From Gordonia humi (GTDB lineage Bacteria > Actinomycetota > Actinomycetes > Mycobacteriales > Mycobacteriaceae), in NCBI RefSeq assembly GCF_014197435.1, contig NZ_JACIFP010000001.1, positions 4,402,001-4,466,000 of the forward strand: 64,000 bases of DNA. The letters run 5' to 3'. The position numbers and the translations under genes were made by a program. A model generated the notes under the pieces. It was given only the letters and a program-made list of their open reading frames with translations, had not been told where the DNA came from and made no database searches. Positions 50,925-61,700 of the stretch are shown piece after piece (positions within the stretch are counted from its first letter, which is position 1; every line of letters starts with the position of its first letter).

Positions 50925-51028
50925 TCGCGCACATCCCGTCACGTTCGCCTTGGTAGCGATCAGGTGCCTGACGTGCACGACCGAACATCACCGGACATCG
51001 TGCGCATAACCTGCGGTTTTGTCCACCC

Positions 51029-53035
51029 CTAGCCGAAGAGGCTGTCGTCGACGACGGCGAGGACCGCGTGCCCGATGGCGTCGACGCGCTCGGCGCCGAA
51101 GCCCTGCACCGCGGCGAGTTCGTCGAGGGTCGACGGGAGCTCGGTGGCGATCCGGCGGACCATCATCGTGCTCATGACGTTGACGGGGGCGATGTTCTGC
51201 CTCGCCGCGTAGTCGCCGCGCCAGGCGGTGAGCGCCTTGAGCACATTGCGATCGGGTTCCTGTCGAGGTTCGGCGAGCCGAGTCCTCGCGGTGTCGGGCA
51301 GGAGTCCGTCGAGGAACTGGGAGCGTTTGCGGGAGGATCGTCGACCGTCACCGCGAGACAGACTCCACGACAGGTGCAGGTGCTCGCGTGCTCGAGTCAC
51401 ACCGACGTAGAACAGCCGGCGTTCCTCTTCGATCTCTTCGCGCGTACCGGTGGCCCGCGCGAGCGGGACAGAGCCCTCGTGGAGCCCGGTGAGGAACACC
51501 GCGTCCCATTCGAGCCCCTTGGCCGCGTGCATGGACGAGAGGGTGACACCGTCGACGACGAGCGCGTGCTTCGACCGGGAACGCGTCTCGAGTTCCTTGA
51601 CGACGCCGGCGAACTCGGCCGACGGCTGCTCGGCGACGATGGCCTCGACGAGTTCGACGAGCCGCAGCAACTGTTGCCAACGCGCCTTGGCGTTGGCGCC
51701 CGCGGGCTCGGCGTCGGTCAGTCCGACCGCTACGAGGGCTCGTCGTACCGCGTCGACCACACCCATCGGCGGCGGCGGTCCCTCGGCGAGGGTCGTGAGT
51801 CGACGCATGCCCGCGACGATCTCGGGGCGTGAGAAGAATCCCTGATCGCCGCGCACCTGGTAATCGATGCCCGCTTCGCTCAACGCCTCCTCGTATTGTT
51901 GCGACTGCGCGTTGACGCGGTAGAGGATCGCGATCTCGGTCGGCGGAACTCCGGCGCGCAGCAGCCGTTTGCACTCGGCCACCACGCACACCACTTCGCT
52001 CTCGGCGTCCTCGTTCTCCGAGAACACCGGTGCCGGCCCGCCGTCGCGCTGCCCGACGAGTTTCAGTCGCGTCCCGGCGATCCGTCCGACGGCGTTGCCG
52101 ATCACCCGATTGGCGAGATCGACCACCTCCGGGGTGGATCGGTAGTCGCGCTGCAGTCGTACCAAGGTGGCGTCGGGGAACCGCCGAGTGAAGTCCAGAA
52201 GGTAGTCGGGGGTGGCGCCGGTGAAGCTGTAGATGGTCTGGTTGGCGTCGCCGACCACGGTGAGGTCGTCGCGCTCCCCCAGCCAGGCGTCGAGGAGGTT
52301 CTGCTGAATGGGCGTGACGTCCTGATACTCGTCGACGACGAAGCTCCGATAGCGGGACCGGAACTCGTCGGCGATCGCCGGTTCGGCCTGCAGGATCATC
52401 GTGGTGTAGATGATGAGGTCTTCGAAGTCGAGGAGCCGATCTCCGTCGGGGGAGACCTTCGCGTCCTCGTAGGCGGCGAACACCTCGGCGACGGTTCGCG
52501 CGTCGGTCGGCAGGTCGCGGTGACTCGCCGCGGCCGCATCCGGGTAGTCGGCGGGACCGAGGTTCGACGATTTGGCCCATTCGATCTCGGACGCGAGATC
52601 ACGGATGAGGTCGCGGTCGGCGGCGTCGAGGCCGCGGTCGCGTGTCACGCGCGTGAGGAGGCGGAACTTGTTGTCCATGAGTTCCCAGCGCGCCGACCCC
52701 ATGACGCGCGGCCAGAAGTAGCGGAGCTGCCGCAGAGCGGCCGCGTGGAACGTCTGAGCGACCACGGCGCCGCCCGGCCCGGACACACCGAGCCCGGCGA
52801 GCCGTTCGCGCATCTCGGCGGCCGCGCGTGCGGTGAACGTCACGGCCAGGACCTGGCTGGGGTTGACCTGCCCGGACTCGATGAGGTGTGCGATCCGCCG
52901 GGTGATGGTCCGCGTCTTACCGGTCCCCGCACCGGCGAGTACGCAGACCGGCCCACGCGGCGCCGTCACCGCCGCCGACTGCTCGGGGTCGAGCCCCTCC
53001 AACGCCTGTGCTCTCACCTGCTCCATCACCGTCAT
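51029..53035 (-). CDS. uvrD2: ATP-dependent DNA helicase UvrD2-like
   Basis: 668 residues. SF1A helicase motifs: Q-motif LDPEQSAAV, Walker A LAGAGTGKT, Walker B VDEYQDVTPIQ, GDANQTIYSF, QRDYRST, MHAAKGLEWDAVFL and YVGVTRARE. The C-terminal HRDC domain is VLKALTAWRGDYAARQNIAP...LDELAAVQGFGAERVDAIG. Mycobacterial UvrD2 has a tetracysteine module between helicase and HRDC; here that linker (SQFLDGLLPDTARTRLAEPRQEPDRN) has no cysteine at all. It unwinds DNA 3'-5' in repair. It follows the mycoredoxin gene by 87 bp. Confidence 0.92.
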   Translation of the reverse strand: MTVMEQVRAQALEGLDPEQSAAVTAPRGPVCVLAGAGTGKTRTITRRIAHLIESGQVNPSQVLAVTFTARAAAEMRERLAGLGVSGPGGAVVAQTFHAAALRQLRYFWPRVMGSARWELMDNKFRLLTRVTRDRGLDAADRDLIRDLASEIEWAKSSNLGPADYPDAAAASHRDLPTDARTVAEVFAAYEDAKVSPDGDRLLDFEDLIIYTTMILQAEPAIADEFRSRYRSFVVDEYQDVTPIQQNLLDAWLGERDDLTVVGDANQTIYSFTGATPDYLLDFTRRFPDATLVRLQRDYRSTPEVVDLANRVIGNAVGRIAGTRLKLVGQRDGGPAPVFSENEDAESEVVCVVAECKRLLRAGVPPTEIAILYRVNAQSQQYEEALSEAGIDYQVRGDQGFFSRPEIVAGMRRLTTLAEGPPPPMGVVDAVRRALVAVGLTDAEPAGANAKARWQQLLRLVELVEAIVAEQPSAEFAGVVKELETRSRSKHALVVDGVTLSSMHAAKGLEWDAVFLTGLHEGSVPLARATGTREEIEEERRLFYVGVTRAREHLHLSWSLSRGDGRRSSRKRSQFLDGLLPDTARTRLAEPRQEPDRNVLKALTAWRGDYAARQNIAPVNVMSTMMVRRIATELPSTLDELAAVQGFGAERVDAIGHAVLAVVDDSLFG

Positions 53036-53122
53036 GCCCTCACGGTCTCATCCGCCTACGACAATTGATGCGCCGCAGCCCTCAAGAAGACGCAGCGAAA
53101 CGGGGACGCGCCCGCAGAAGAA

Positions 53123-53380
53123 CTAGAGGAGCCCCAACTTGCTCATGACCTCCCCCACCGCCGGGTTGGTCGCCGTCGAACCGTCGGCGTACCGGGCGGT
53201 CGGGACGACGTGGTTCCCGCCGTTGACCGACCCGACGAACTCGGCGGCTTCGGGACTGGCCTCGATGTCGATCTCGGTGTACTCGACCTTGTTCCGGTCC
53301 AGTCCCGCCTTGAGGCGGCTGCAGAACGGACACCAGCTGGTGGTGTACAGGGTCAGTTCGGGGCTTGCTGCATCGCTCAT
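53123..53380 (-). CDS. mrx1: Mycoredoxin/glutaredoxin-like protein
   Basis: 85 residues, thioredoxin fold with redox motif CPFC (Cys17-Cys20, YTTSWCPFCSRLK) and the cis-Pro region HVVPTARYADG. Mycoredoxin-1 uses mycothiol to reduce mixed disulfides. Its position between nudC and uvrD2 matches Rv3198A. M. tuberculosis Mrx1 has CGYC, so the active-site dipeptide differs. It starts 31 bp after nudC. Confidence 0.88.
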   Translation of the reverse strand: MSDAASPELTLYTTSWCPFCSRLKAGLDRNKVEYTEIDIEASPEAAEFVGSVNGGNHVVPTARYADGSTATNPAVGEVMSKLGLL

Positions 53381-53410
53381 GGGTTCAATCCCAGCACATC
53401 CCGGGCTCGG

Positions 53411-54316
53411 TCACGAGCGCGGGGCGCGGGCCCAGCCGTCGATGAGACTGCGGGCGATCGAGATGGAGCCCGGCAGCATGAGTCGGCCGTCGGGGTTGTC
53501 GCCTGCCCAGTCGTCGCCGCGTTCGAGGGCGGTGAGCACTTCGTCGCGGTGGAACCACTGTGCGTCGGCGAGTTCGCCGTCGCGGAGTTCGAGGGGCTGC
53601 GTCGGGTCGGCGACGGCCTCGAAGCCGCACATGAGCGAACGCGGGAACGGCCACGGCTGAGAGCCGAGGTAACCCGGGCTGTGGACGATGATGCCCGCTT
53701 CCTCGTACACCTCCCGCTGCACGCACTGCTCCAGGGACTCGCCGGGTTCGACGAAGCCGGCGAGCGTCGAGAACCAGCGGTCCGGCCACACCGACTGGCG
53801 GCCGAGGAGGACCTGGTCGGCGCCGTCGTGAACAACCATGATGACGGCCGGGTCGGTGCGCGGGAACTCGTCGGCGCCGGCCGCGGTGCTCAGCAGCCAG
53901 CCGCCCTGCGACGGCGTCAGCTCGCTGCCGTCGACGGGTGAGAAGCGGGCGGTCCGATGCCAGTTGAGCATGCCGACGGCGGTGGCGAGCAACCCGGCCT
54001 CGTCGTGGGAGAGCCGGTGCGCACCGGTACGCGCGTCCGCGCTCGGGCCGGTCACCTCGTCGACGCGCAGCGCCCAGCGGTAGCCGTCGGCGTCGCCGAG
54101 GAACAGCGCACCCGCCGGGGGCTCGTCGCCCGTGGCCTCTTCCCAGGCGATGGCGCCGTCGGCGGTGACCGGGTAGCGCCCCCGGTGATCGACGTGCAGG
54201 ACTCGTGCGCCGGCCCAGGCGGTCGCCAATCGCTCCGGATGCTTGCGGATCTGGTCGGCCCGATCGAACTCGGCGCGCGCCATCGTGGGCGGGACGGTGA
54301 ACTCGAACGATGCCAT
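53411..54316 (-). CDS. nudC: NAD+ diphosphatase / NADH pyrophosphatase NudC
   Basis: 301 residues from ATG 54316. The Nudix box is GFVEPGESLEQCVQREVYEEAGI and the NADH-specific motif SQPWPFPRS follows. The usual four zinc-ribbon cysteines are absent (RFSPVDGSELTPSQGGW), as in mycobacterial NudC, so this is a lineage feature. It hydrolyses NADH or NAD-capped RNA to NMN and AMP and has been linked to isoniazid/ethionamide adduct breakdown in mycobacteria. Its ATG overlaps the stop of the K+ channel gene by one base. Confidence 0.92.
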   Translation of the reverse strand: MASFEFTVPPTMARAEFDRADQIRKHPERLATAWAGARVLHVDHRGRYPVTADGAIAWEEATGDEPPAGALFLGDADGYRWALRVDEVTGPSADARTGAHRLSHDEAGLLATAVGMLNWHRTARFSPVDGSELTPSQGGWLLSTAAGADEFPRTDPAVIMVVHDGADQVLLGRQSVWPDRWFSTLAGFVEPGESLEQCVQREVYEEAGIIVHSPGYLGSQPWPFPRSLMCGFEAVADPTQPLELRDGELADAQWFHRDEVLTALERGDDWAGDNPDGRLMLPGSISIARSLIDGWARAPRS

Positions 54317-55377
54317 CAGGCGGGTCCTCCTTGTCGGACGTAGAGCAGTCGGTCGCCGATCTCGATCGCCTCGACCTCGGCGTCGCCGACGCGGTAGAGC
54401 TTGCCCTCGCGGACCACCCCGAGGACGAGGTCGCGGGTGTGCGCGGGTGAGCCGCCCGCCTCGGACGGATCCACCTCGCGTTCGGCGATCGCATAGCCCT
54501 CTTCGGGGCTCAGCAGATCCTCGACCACTTCGACCACGGACGGAGTGATGGTCGCGATGCCGAGCAGACGGCCCGCGGTCTCCGAGGAGACGACCACCGA
54601 GTTGGCGCCGGACTGCCGCATGAGGTGGGTGTTCTCGGCCTCTCGGATGGACGCGACGATCTTCGCGCGCGGATTGATCTCGCGGGCGGTGAGGGTGGCG
54701 AGCACGGAGGTGTCGTCGCGGTTGGCGGCCACGACGATCGACGCCGCGTACTGCACGCCGGCCAGGCGGAGCACATCCGATTTGGTCGCATCGCCGCGGA
54801 CGGTGACCAGACCGTGGGCCGCGGCGTGTTCGAGAGCCGTCGGGTCGTTGTCGACGACGACGATCTCGGAGGGCTTGCCGCCGTCGGCGATGACCGCGTC
54901 GACAGCGGTGCGACCCTTGGTGCCGTAGCCGATGATGATGGTGTGGTTCCGCACGCGGTTCCTCCAGTTCTGGATCTTGATGGCCTGTCGGGACCGTTCG
55001 GTGAGGACTTCCAGCGTCGTGCCGATCAGCACGATCAGGAACAGGACGCGCAGCGGGGTGATGAAGATGACGTTCACCAGGCGCGCCGATTCGGTGATCG
55101 GTGTGACGTCGCCGTATCCGGTCGTGGAGAGCGTCACCGCGGAGTAGTAGAGCGAGTCCAGATAGCCGAGCGGGGTGCCTTTGGCGTCGCGGTAGCCGCC
55201 GCGGTCGAGATAGACGACGATCGAGCAGACGAACAGTGCGATCAGCGCCCACAAGATGCGTCGTCCGATGGCCCGGGCAGGACTCTTCTCGACTTCCGGG
55301 ATTCGGACGACGCCGACGAGTGCGTAGTCGGGTTCGTCTACGAGGCCGCCTCTGCGGCGGCGCAGTCGTTTGCGCAC
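54316..55377 (-). CDS. Potassium channel with RCK/TrkA-N domain
   Basis: 353 residues. Two TM segments (ILWALIALFVCSIVVYL and LVNVIFITPLRVLFLIVLIG) flank a pore loop with the selectivity filter TLSTTGYGDVTP. A cytosolic RCK domain follows: Rossmann IIIGYGTKGRTAVDAVI, VVDNDP, GDATKSDVL, then a TrkA-C domain from about 270. It is a homotetrameric ligand-gated K+ channel of the MthK type. It corresponds to Rv3200c and is translationally coupled to nudC. Confidence 0.92.
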   Translation of the reverse strand: MRKRLRRRRGGLVDEPDYALVGVVRIPEVEKSPARAIGRRILWALIALFVCSIVVYLDRGGYRDAKGTPLGYLDSLYYSAVTLSTTGYGDVTPITESARLVNVIFITPLRVLFLIVLIGTTLEVLTERSRQAIKIQNWRNRVRNHTIIIGYGTKGRTAVDAVIADGGKPSEIVVVDNDPTALEHAAAHGLVTVRGDATKSDVLRLAGVQYAASIVVAANRDDTSVLATLTAREINPRAKIVASIREAENTHLMRQSGANSVVVSSETAGRLLGIATITPSVVEVVEDLLSPEEGYAIAEREVDPSEAGGSPAHTRDLVLGVVREGKLYRVGDAEVEAIEIGDRLLYVRQGGPA

Positions 55378-55386
55378 AGGCTGAGG

Positions 55387-58300
55387 CTACTGCATCGGGG
55401 TCCGCAGCATGGCTGCGAGTTCATCGGCGTCGGGCAGGTGCTCGGGTTCGAGGGTGAATCCGTGCCGCACGTAGACGAAGGCGGCGCGTACCCGGTCGAG
55501 ATCGACGTCGGCCAACTGCGCCCACGCGATCCGATAGGCCGCGAGCTGCACGAACAGTGACGCGCGTTTGGCCGGCTCGGGCACCGCACCGGTCTTCCAG
55601 TCGACGACGAGCCAGTCGACGCCCGGCTCGTCGCTGCGGAACACCGCGTCCATGCGGCCGCGCACGACGGTCTCGCCGATGACGGTCTCGAAGCCGACCT
55701 CGACGTCGACCGGGGTGCGATCGGCCCACTCGGACGCCAGGAACGCCGAGCGCAGCACCGCGAGGTCGTCGTCGGCGACGTCACCGGTGGCGGCGTCGGC
55801 GGCCCCCGGCAGCTCGTCCATGTCCAGAAGACGGGTGGCGCCGAACCGTCGTTCGAGCCAGGCGTGGAAGGCGGTGCCGCGTCGGGCCAGCGGATTGGGG
55901 CGGAACGGGACGGGTCTGCGCAGTCGAGCGGCGAACGCCTGCTCGTCGGTGTCGAGTTCGACCAGTTGGCTGACCGACAGGTGACCGGGCAGTTCGACGT
56001 CCACGACGCGATCGTGGTCTCGGGCGTGTTCGTCCAGGAGCACGGCCACCTCGTCGCGCCAGGCCAGGATCTCCGGGTCGTGGGTGGGGGCATCGTCGAC
56101 GGTGAACAGTCCGTCGGCCGCGCGCGCGGCGGCGACGAGGTCGGCGGCGACCGCCATCGAGGCCCGTCGATCACCGAGTCGGTCGACGGGCCAGGGCACT
56201 GCCACCTGATGCTCGACGAGCGGATTCGCCTGTCCCGGTTCGGGGTCGGGTGCATCGGCGTCGATCGAGAACGCCCCCGGGTCGACGCCGCTCACCGTCC
56301 CGTTCGCGGCACCGGCGACGAGTTCGGCCAGTTCGCGGTAGAACGGTGATCCGCCGCGGGGCTTGTCACCGGTCTCGGACCAGTGGTGGGCGGAGACCAG
56401 CAGTGTGTGCTTGGCGCGAGTCAGGGCCACGTACAGGAGTCGGCGATCCTCATCGAGCCGCCGCTCGTTCACCGCGGCCTTGTGATCGTCGATCGCCGCC
56501 TCGAGCTCCTTACGATCGGCCAGTCCCGCGAGATCGATCGGCGGATAGCCCTCACCGCCGGGTTCGTCCGCGAGATCACCGCGCAGTTCGACGGGCAGTT
56601 CCCGCGCCGAACCGAGCCAGGTGCTCTCGGCCTTACCGCTGGGGAAGATCCGATCGGCGACGTGCGGCAGCGCCACCACATCCCATTCGAGGCCCTTCGC
56701 GGCGTGGACGGTGAGGATCTGGACGCGTTCCTCGGCCACTTCGACGTGCCCGGCCTCAAGCCCCTTCTCGACGGTCTCGGCGGTGTCGAGGAAGGCCAGC
56801 AGACCCGGCAGCGTCGCCCCGGACCGCTCGGCATAGTGCGTGACGTAGTCGGCGAACGCGTCGAGGTGTTCGCGCCCGGTGATCCGACCGCGCATGCGGC
56901 GCGCCCGGATCTGTGCCTCGACGGCCACGCCGATGGTCTGCTCGACGTCGGCGACCAGTTCGGGCAGCGGCTGACCGATGCGTCGGCGCAGGGACTCCAA
57001 CTGTCTGCCGAAGGTGACGATCCGCTGGTACCCGGGAGCGCTGTAGCGATCGGCAGGTCCCGGATCGGCGAGGGCGTCGCACAGTCCCGCCGAGTCGACG
57101 GCCTCCCCCGGCAGCGCCGCGTCGAGGGCGTCACCGAGCGCGTCCGGAGTGGTCACCGCGCCGGTGGTGGCCCCCGCGTTCCCGGCCGCGAGCTCGCGTG
57201 CGCGCCGCCAGAGGGCCGCGATGTCGGCGGCGCCGAGCTGCCAGCGGGCTCCGGTGAGCAGTCGCATGGCGGCGGTGCCCGCCATCGGATCGGCCATCAG
57301 GCGCAGTGTCGCGACGATGTCGGTGATCTCCGGAACATGCAGGAGTCCACCGATGCCGACCACCTCGGCGGGAATGCCCCGTCGTTCCAGTTCGGCGGCG
57401 AGGGGCGCCGAGTCCTCGTTGCGGCGCACCAGGATCGCGGTGGTCGGCGGCGAGGCGTCCTCGCGCTCGGCCGATCGGTAGTAGTCCTCGACACGATCGG
57501 CGATCCATTCGCGTTCGGCGACGACGGTGTCGGTCAGCGCCAGCCGGACGGTTCCTTCGGGTGCATCCGGTCGGGCCCGCAGCACGCTGACCGGGACGCC
57601 CCGTCGTCGGAGCTCGTCGGAGGTCTGATTGGCCAGGTACAGGGCGGCCTCGCAGTTGCGCCAGCTGGTGAGCAGTTCACGCCGATGCGCACCGGTCCCG
57701 TCGTTGCGAGGGAAGTCGAGCGCGAACCGCGGCAGATTGGCCGCCGACGCTCCGCGCCACCCGTAGATCGACTGAATGGGGTCGCCGACGGCGGTCACCG
57801 CGATCGACGGACTGCCTGTCGGCTGCGTACCGCCGAACAGTGTCGACAGCAGAACGCGCTGGGAGTGTCCGGTGTCCTGGTACTCGTCGAGCAGCACGGC
57901 CTTGATCTCCGCGCGTTCGGCGGTCACGACCTCCGGATGGGTGGCGACCAGGCGCGCGGCCAGGGACATCTGACTGCCGAAGTCGAGCGCGCCCTGCGCG
58001 GTCATCGCCTCGCGGAGGGCGACGACCAGCGGAATCAGTTCGCGTCGCTCATCGATCACCGCCTGATATCCACGCAACGTCTTGCTCGGCTCGTCACGTT
58101 GACGCGGCCCCTTCGGGAGGGTGTCGATCAGCTCGTACAGCTTCTGACCGCCGCGCGCGAGATCATCGACGTCGACGAGGTGCTCGGCCATCTCCGAATA
58201 CAGACGCAGCACCGATTCGGTGACCGACGACGGCACCTTCGCGGTGTTCAGCTCCCCCGGCCAGGAGGCGACGACGGAGAACGCGAGCTGCCACAGTTCG

Positions 58301-58755
58301 GTCTCGCTGAGCAGTGTGGACGTCGGCTCCACCGGCAGCAGGAGTCCGTAGTCGGCGATGAGCCGCCCGGCATAGGCGTGATAGGTGCTGACTTCGGCAT
58401 CGGCGCTGCGCAGCCGACTCGCGAGGATCCCGGACGGATCCCATTCGAGCAGCGCCGGGCTGCCCGCCAGCATCGACAGGCGACGGCGGATGCGCGCGGC
58501 GAGCTCGCTGGCCGCCTTGCGGGTGAACGTCAGGCCGAGGATCTCCTCCGGTCCGACGAGTTGGTTGGCGACCAGCCACACCACGCGCGAGGCCATCGTC
58601 TCGGTCTTGCCCGCGCCTGCTCCGGCCACCACGAGCATGGGTTCGAGTGGTGCCTCAATCACCTCGACCTGCTCGTCGGTGGGCGGCGGCAGCCCGAGGG
58701 CTGCGGCGAGCGACCGCGCACCGATCCGCGGAGCATCCGTCACCCCCTCAGTCAT
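55387..58755 (-). CDS. adnB: Helicase-nuclease AdnB
   Basis: 1122 residues: UvrD-like motor (PTDEQVEVIEAPLEPMLVVAGAGAGKTETM, LLDEYQDTGHSQRVLL, GDPIQSIYGWRGAS, TVHAAKGLEWDVVALPHV, LLYVALTRAKHTLLV) and a C-terminal RecB-family nuclease (GRMDAVFRSDEPGVDWLVVDWKTGAVPEPAKRASLFVQLAAYRIAW). AdnAB resects DNA ends for homologous recombination in place of RecBCD in Mycobacteriales. ATG 58755 overlaps the adnA stop by 8 bp. M. tuberculosis Rv3201c is similar in length. Confidence 0.95.
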   Translation of the reverse strand: MTEGVTDAPRIGARSLAAALGLPPPTDEQVEVIEAPLEPMLVVAGAGAGKTETMASRVVWLVANQLVGPEEILGLTFTRKAASELAARIRRRLSMLAGSPALLEWDPSGILASRLRSADAEVSTYHAYAGRLIADYGLLLPVEPTSTLLSETELWQLAFSVVASWPGELNTAKVPSSVTESVLRLYSEMAEHLVDVDDLARGGQKLYELIDTLPKGPRQRDEPSKTLRGYQAVIDERRELIPLVVALREAMTAQGALDFGSQMSLAARLVATHPEVVTAERAEIKAVLLDEYQDTGHSQRVLLSTLFGGTQPTGSPSIAVTAVGDPIQSIYGWRGASAANLPRFALDFPRNDGTGAHRRELLTSWRNCEAALYLANQTSDELRRRGVPVSVLRARPDAPEGTVRLALTDTVVAEREWIADRVEDYYRSAEREDASPPTTAILVRRNEDSAPLAAELERRGIPAEVVGIGGLLHVPEITDIVATLRLMADPMAGTAAMRLLTGARWQLGAADIAALWRRARELAAGNAGATTGAVTTPDALGDALDAALPGEAVDSAGLCDALADPGPADRYSAPGYQRIVTFGRQLESLRRRIGQPLPELVADVEQTIGVAVEAQIRARRMRGRITGREHLDAFADYVTHYAERSGATLPGLLAFLDTAETVEKGLEAGHVEVAEERVQILTVHAAKGLEWDVVALPHVADRIFPSGKAESTWLGSARELPVELRGDLADEPGGEGYPPIDLAGLADRKELEAAIDDHKAAVNERRLDEDRRLLYVALTRAKHTLLVSAHHWSETGDKPRGGSPFYRELAELVAGAANGTVSGVDPGAFSIDADAPDPEPGQANPLVEHQVAVPWPVDRLGDRRASMAVAADLVAAARAADGLFTVDDAPTHDPEILAWRDEVAVLLDEHARDHDRVVDVELPGHLSVSQLVELDTDEQAFAARLRRPVPFRPNPLARRGTAFHAWLERRFGATRLLDMDELPGAADAATGDVADDDLAVLRSAFLASEWADRTPVDVEVGFETVIGETVVRGRMDAVFRSDEPGVDWLVVDWKTGAVPEPAKRASLFVQLAAYRIAWAQLADVDLDRVRAAFVYVRHGFTLEPEHLPDADELAAMLRTPMQ

Positions 58756-61700
58756 CGGTCACCGCCTTCCCGCGCAGTTGGGCCGGGCACGCCGAGTGCA
58801 GACTGCAGTGTCCGCAGCCGGGATTGGGGGTCGCGGTGAACACCGGTCCCACGCTCGCCGCGGCGGCCTCGCGCACCGTCTCGATCCACTCGGTCACCTG
58901 TTCCTCGGTCAGCGGAGCCTGCAGCCGCTGCGCCGCACCGGTCTTCGTGTTGGCCGAGTTCACGTACACCAGGCGACCGCCGCCGGGTGTCGACGGCGGT
59001 ACGCCCTCGACACCGCCGAGCTGCAGCGCCAGTTGGTATGCGGCCAGTTGCGGGTGCTCCTGGGCGTCGGCGACGCTGATGACGGTCTTGCCGGTCTTGA
59101 CGTCGACGATCACCGGTCGACCCTGGTCATCGGTCTCGAGACGGTCGATCCGACCGATCAGCCGAACCGGCATGTCGGCGTCGGAGTCCTGCGGCAGATC
59201 GGCCGACAGTTCCACCTCCACCCCGGCTTCGGTGAGTTCCGAGCGGGACATCCGCAGCCAGTCGCGGAAGTGCGTCAGCATGGCTTCGGCGCGCTCGAGC
59301 TCTCGAGCGGAATACCATTCGGCGGGCGAGGCCACCCGTCCCCAGACCTCGTGCAGGGCCGCCGTGACCTCGGCCGGGTCCATCCGGCCCGCGACGGCCT
59401 GCACCAGCGTGTGCACCAGAGTCCCGGTGACGGCCTGTTCGGCGTCGCCGTCGCGCCCGCCGTGGCGTTCCATCATCCACCGCAGCGAGCACCGCGACAA
59501 CGCCTCGACGTTCGACGGTGACAACGACCGCGCACCGCGATCGGGAGTCCACAGCGGTTGTTCGGTGCTGGGGCCGACGAGGCCGAACCATTCGGCGGGA
59601 TCGGCGCCGGGCACACCGGCCTGCGCGAGTCTCGCAAGCAGTGACGCCGCCGCCGAGGTCCGCTCGTCCGCGTCTCCCCCATCGACGAGCGTGCTCTCGG
59701 CGCCCGCGACGACGGCGGCACGGAGGTCGGCCACCAGCGACGGCAGGGACAACACCCGGTCGACCCCCGGGTCGAGGGGGATCTCATCGGTCTCGTCGCC
59801 GTCGAGTTCGTCACCGTATCCGCCCAGTGCGTCGGCGATCTCGGGGACGAACCGCGACGGCGACGCATCGCCGGTTCCGTCCTCGACGGCCGTGACCAAC
59901 AGCTGCGACCTGGCGCGCGAACACGCGACCAGGAGCAGTCGACGTTCGTCGGCGAGCATCACCGATCCGCGCGAGACGATGTCGAGGGCGTCGGCGTCGA
60001 CGCCGTCGAGCAGGTCCAGGAGGGCGGGGGTGTGCAGGATGCTCCCGCGGCTGCGCAGCGACGGCCACAGCCCGTCGAGCACACCGGGTACCGCGACGAC
60101 GTCCCATTCGCGGCCGGCCGCGGCGTGTGCGGACAGCACGGCGACGGTCTCCCCGGCCGCGACGGTCACCCGGGACTCACGCGGGATCTGCAGCTGGCCG
60201 AGGTAGTCGACGAAGCCGATCAGCGACGCCGACGGCAGATTGTCGGTGAACGATCCCGCCGCCTCGAACATCGCCATCATGGCGTCGAGGTCGCGGTCGG
60301 CCTGATCTCCCACGCGGCCGCCGCGCAACGAACGCGCTCGCCAACGTCGTTCCAGTCCACTCGACTGCCACGCCCGCCACAGAGTCTCCTCGACGCCGAC
60401 TCCCGCCTGCTCGGCGCGCCGGGCCGCGCCGACCACCTTGGTGACCTGTCTGAGCGGCAGTCCTTCGAAATCGGTCATCGACTCGAGGTACTGCTCGGCG
60501 GCCTCGGGAGACACGAGTGCCAGACCGAGCGAGGTCAGCGAGTCGCGATCGGTGCCCGACGCGTCGTCGATCCGGCGAACGCCTCGACGCAGTCGGCGCA
60601 GCTGCGCCGGATCGGCCGAACCGATCGGGCCCGAGAACAGCGCGATCACCTCGTCCGGTTCCACGGTCTGCCCTCCGGCAAGGCGCAGCACCAGGGTGAA
60701 CGCCTCGACCGCCCGCTGACGGTGGATGGGGACGTCGCTGCTCGGCGTGGCCATCGGCACCCCGGCCGAGGAGAACGCGCGACGCAGCGCGGGCAACGCT
60801 CGCGGCACCGATCGCACGATCACCGCCATCCGCGGCCAGGGCACGCCGTCGAACAGGTGCGCACGGCGCATCATGTCGGCGACGGCGGTCGCCTCCTTCG
60901 CATCGGAGGAGAAGACGCGCACACTCGCCCGCCCGTCCGTCGTCTGATCGGGCGAAGTCGAGACCACCGGAGTCGCCGTCCCGTGCGGCCGCGCGCCCGG
61001 CAGCCGTCGGGTCAGTGCCTGCACCACCCGGTTGATCGGGGCGGCACTGCGACGGTCGACGCCGAGCTCCACATCGCGCTGCCCGTCGGCGGCGAGTCCG
61101 TCGGCGAAACGCGGGCTCGCGCCACGGAACCCGAAGATCGACTGGTCGGTGTCGGCGGCCACGACCACCGAGTCGGCGCCTGCGCCGAGCGCCTCGACGA
61201 GCCGCGCGGCCTGCGGATCGAGGTGCTGGGCGTCGTCGACCAGCAGATGCCGGATGCGTCGGCGCTGTGCGGCGAGGAGTTCGCGGTCGGTCGCGAACGC
61301 CGACAGCGCCGAGCCGATGAGCTCCGCGGCGTCGACGGCGGTCGCGCTCGCCAGCGGCGCGTCGAGGCCGACGGCACCGCGCAGGAGCATGCCCTCCTCG
61401 TACTGGCGGTACGCCCGCGCCGCGGCGACCCATTCCACCCGATCATGCCGCCGGCCCAGTTCGGCGAGGTCTTCGGGACCGAGGCCTCGTTCGGCGGCGC
61501 GCATGAGCAGATCGCGCAGGGCCTGGGCGAAGCCGTCGGTGGTCAGCGCGGGCCTCAGATGCGACGGCCAGTAGTCGGCGCCGTCTTCGACGTCGCCGGC
61601 CAGGAGTTCGCGAAGCACGACGTCCTGTTCGGATCCGGTCACCAGCCGCGGCGGCGGATTCCCGTGTGCCTGCGCCTGCAGCCGGAGCACGGCGAACGCA

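Noticed and set aside
53411..54316. Loss of zinc-ribbon cysteines in NudC as something new
   Set aside because: As far as I recall, mycobacterial NudC lacks the same cysteines, so it is a lineage feature.
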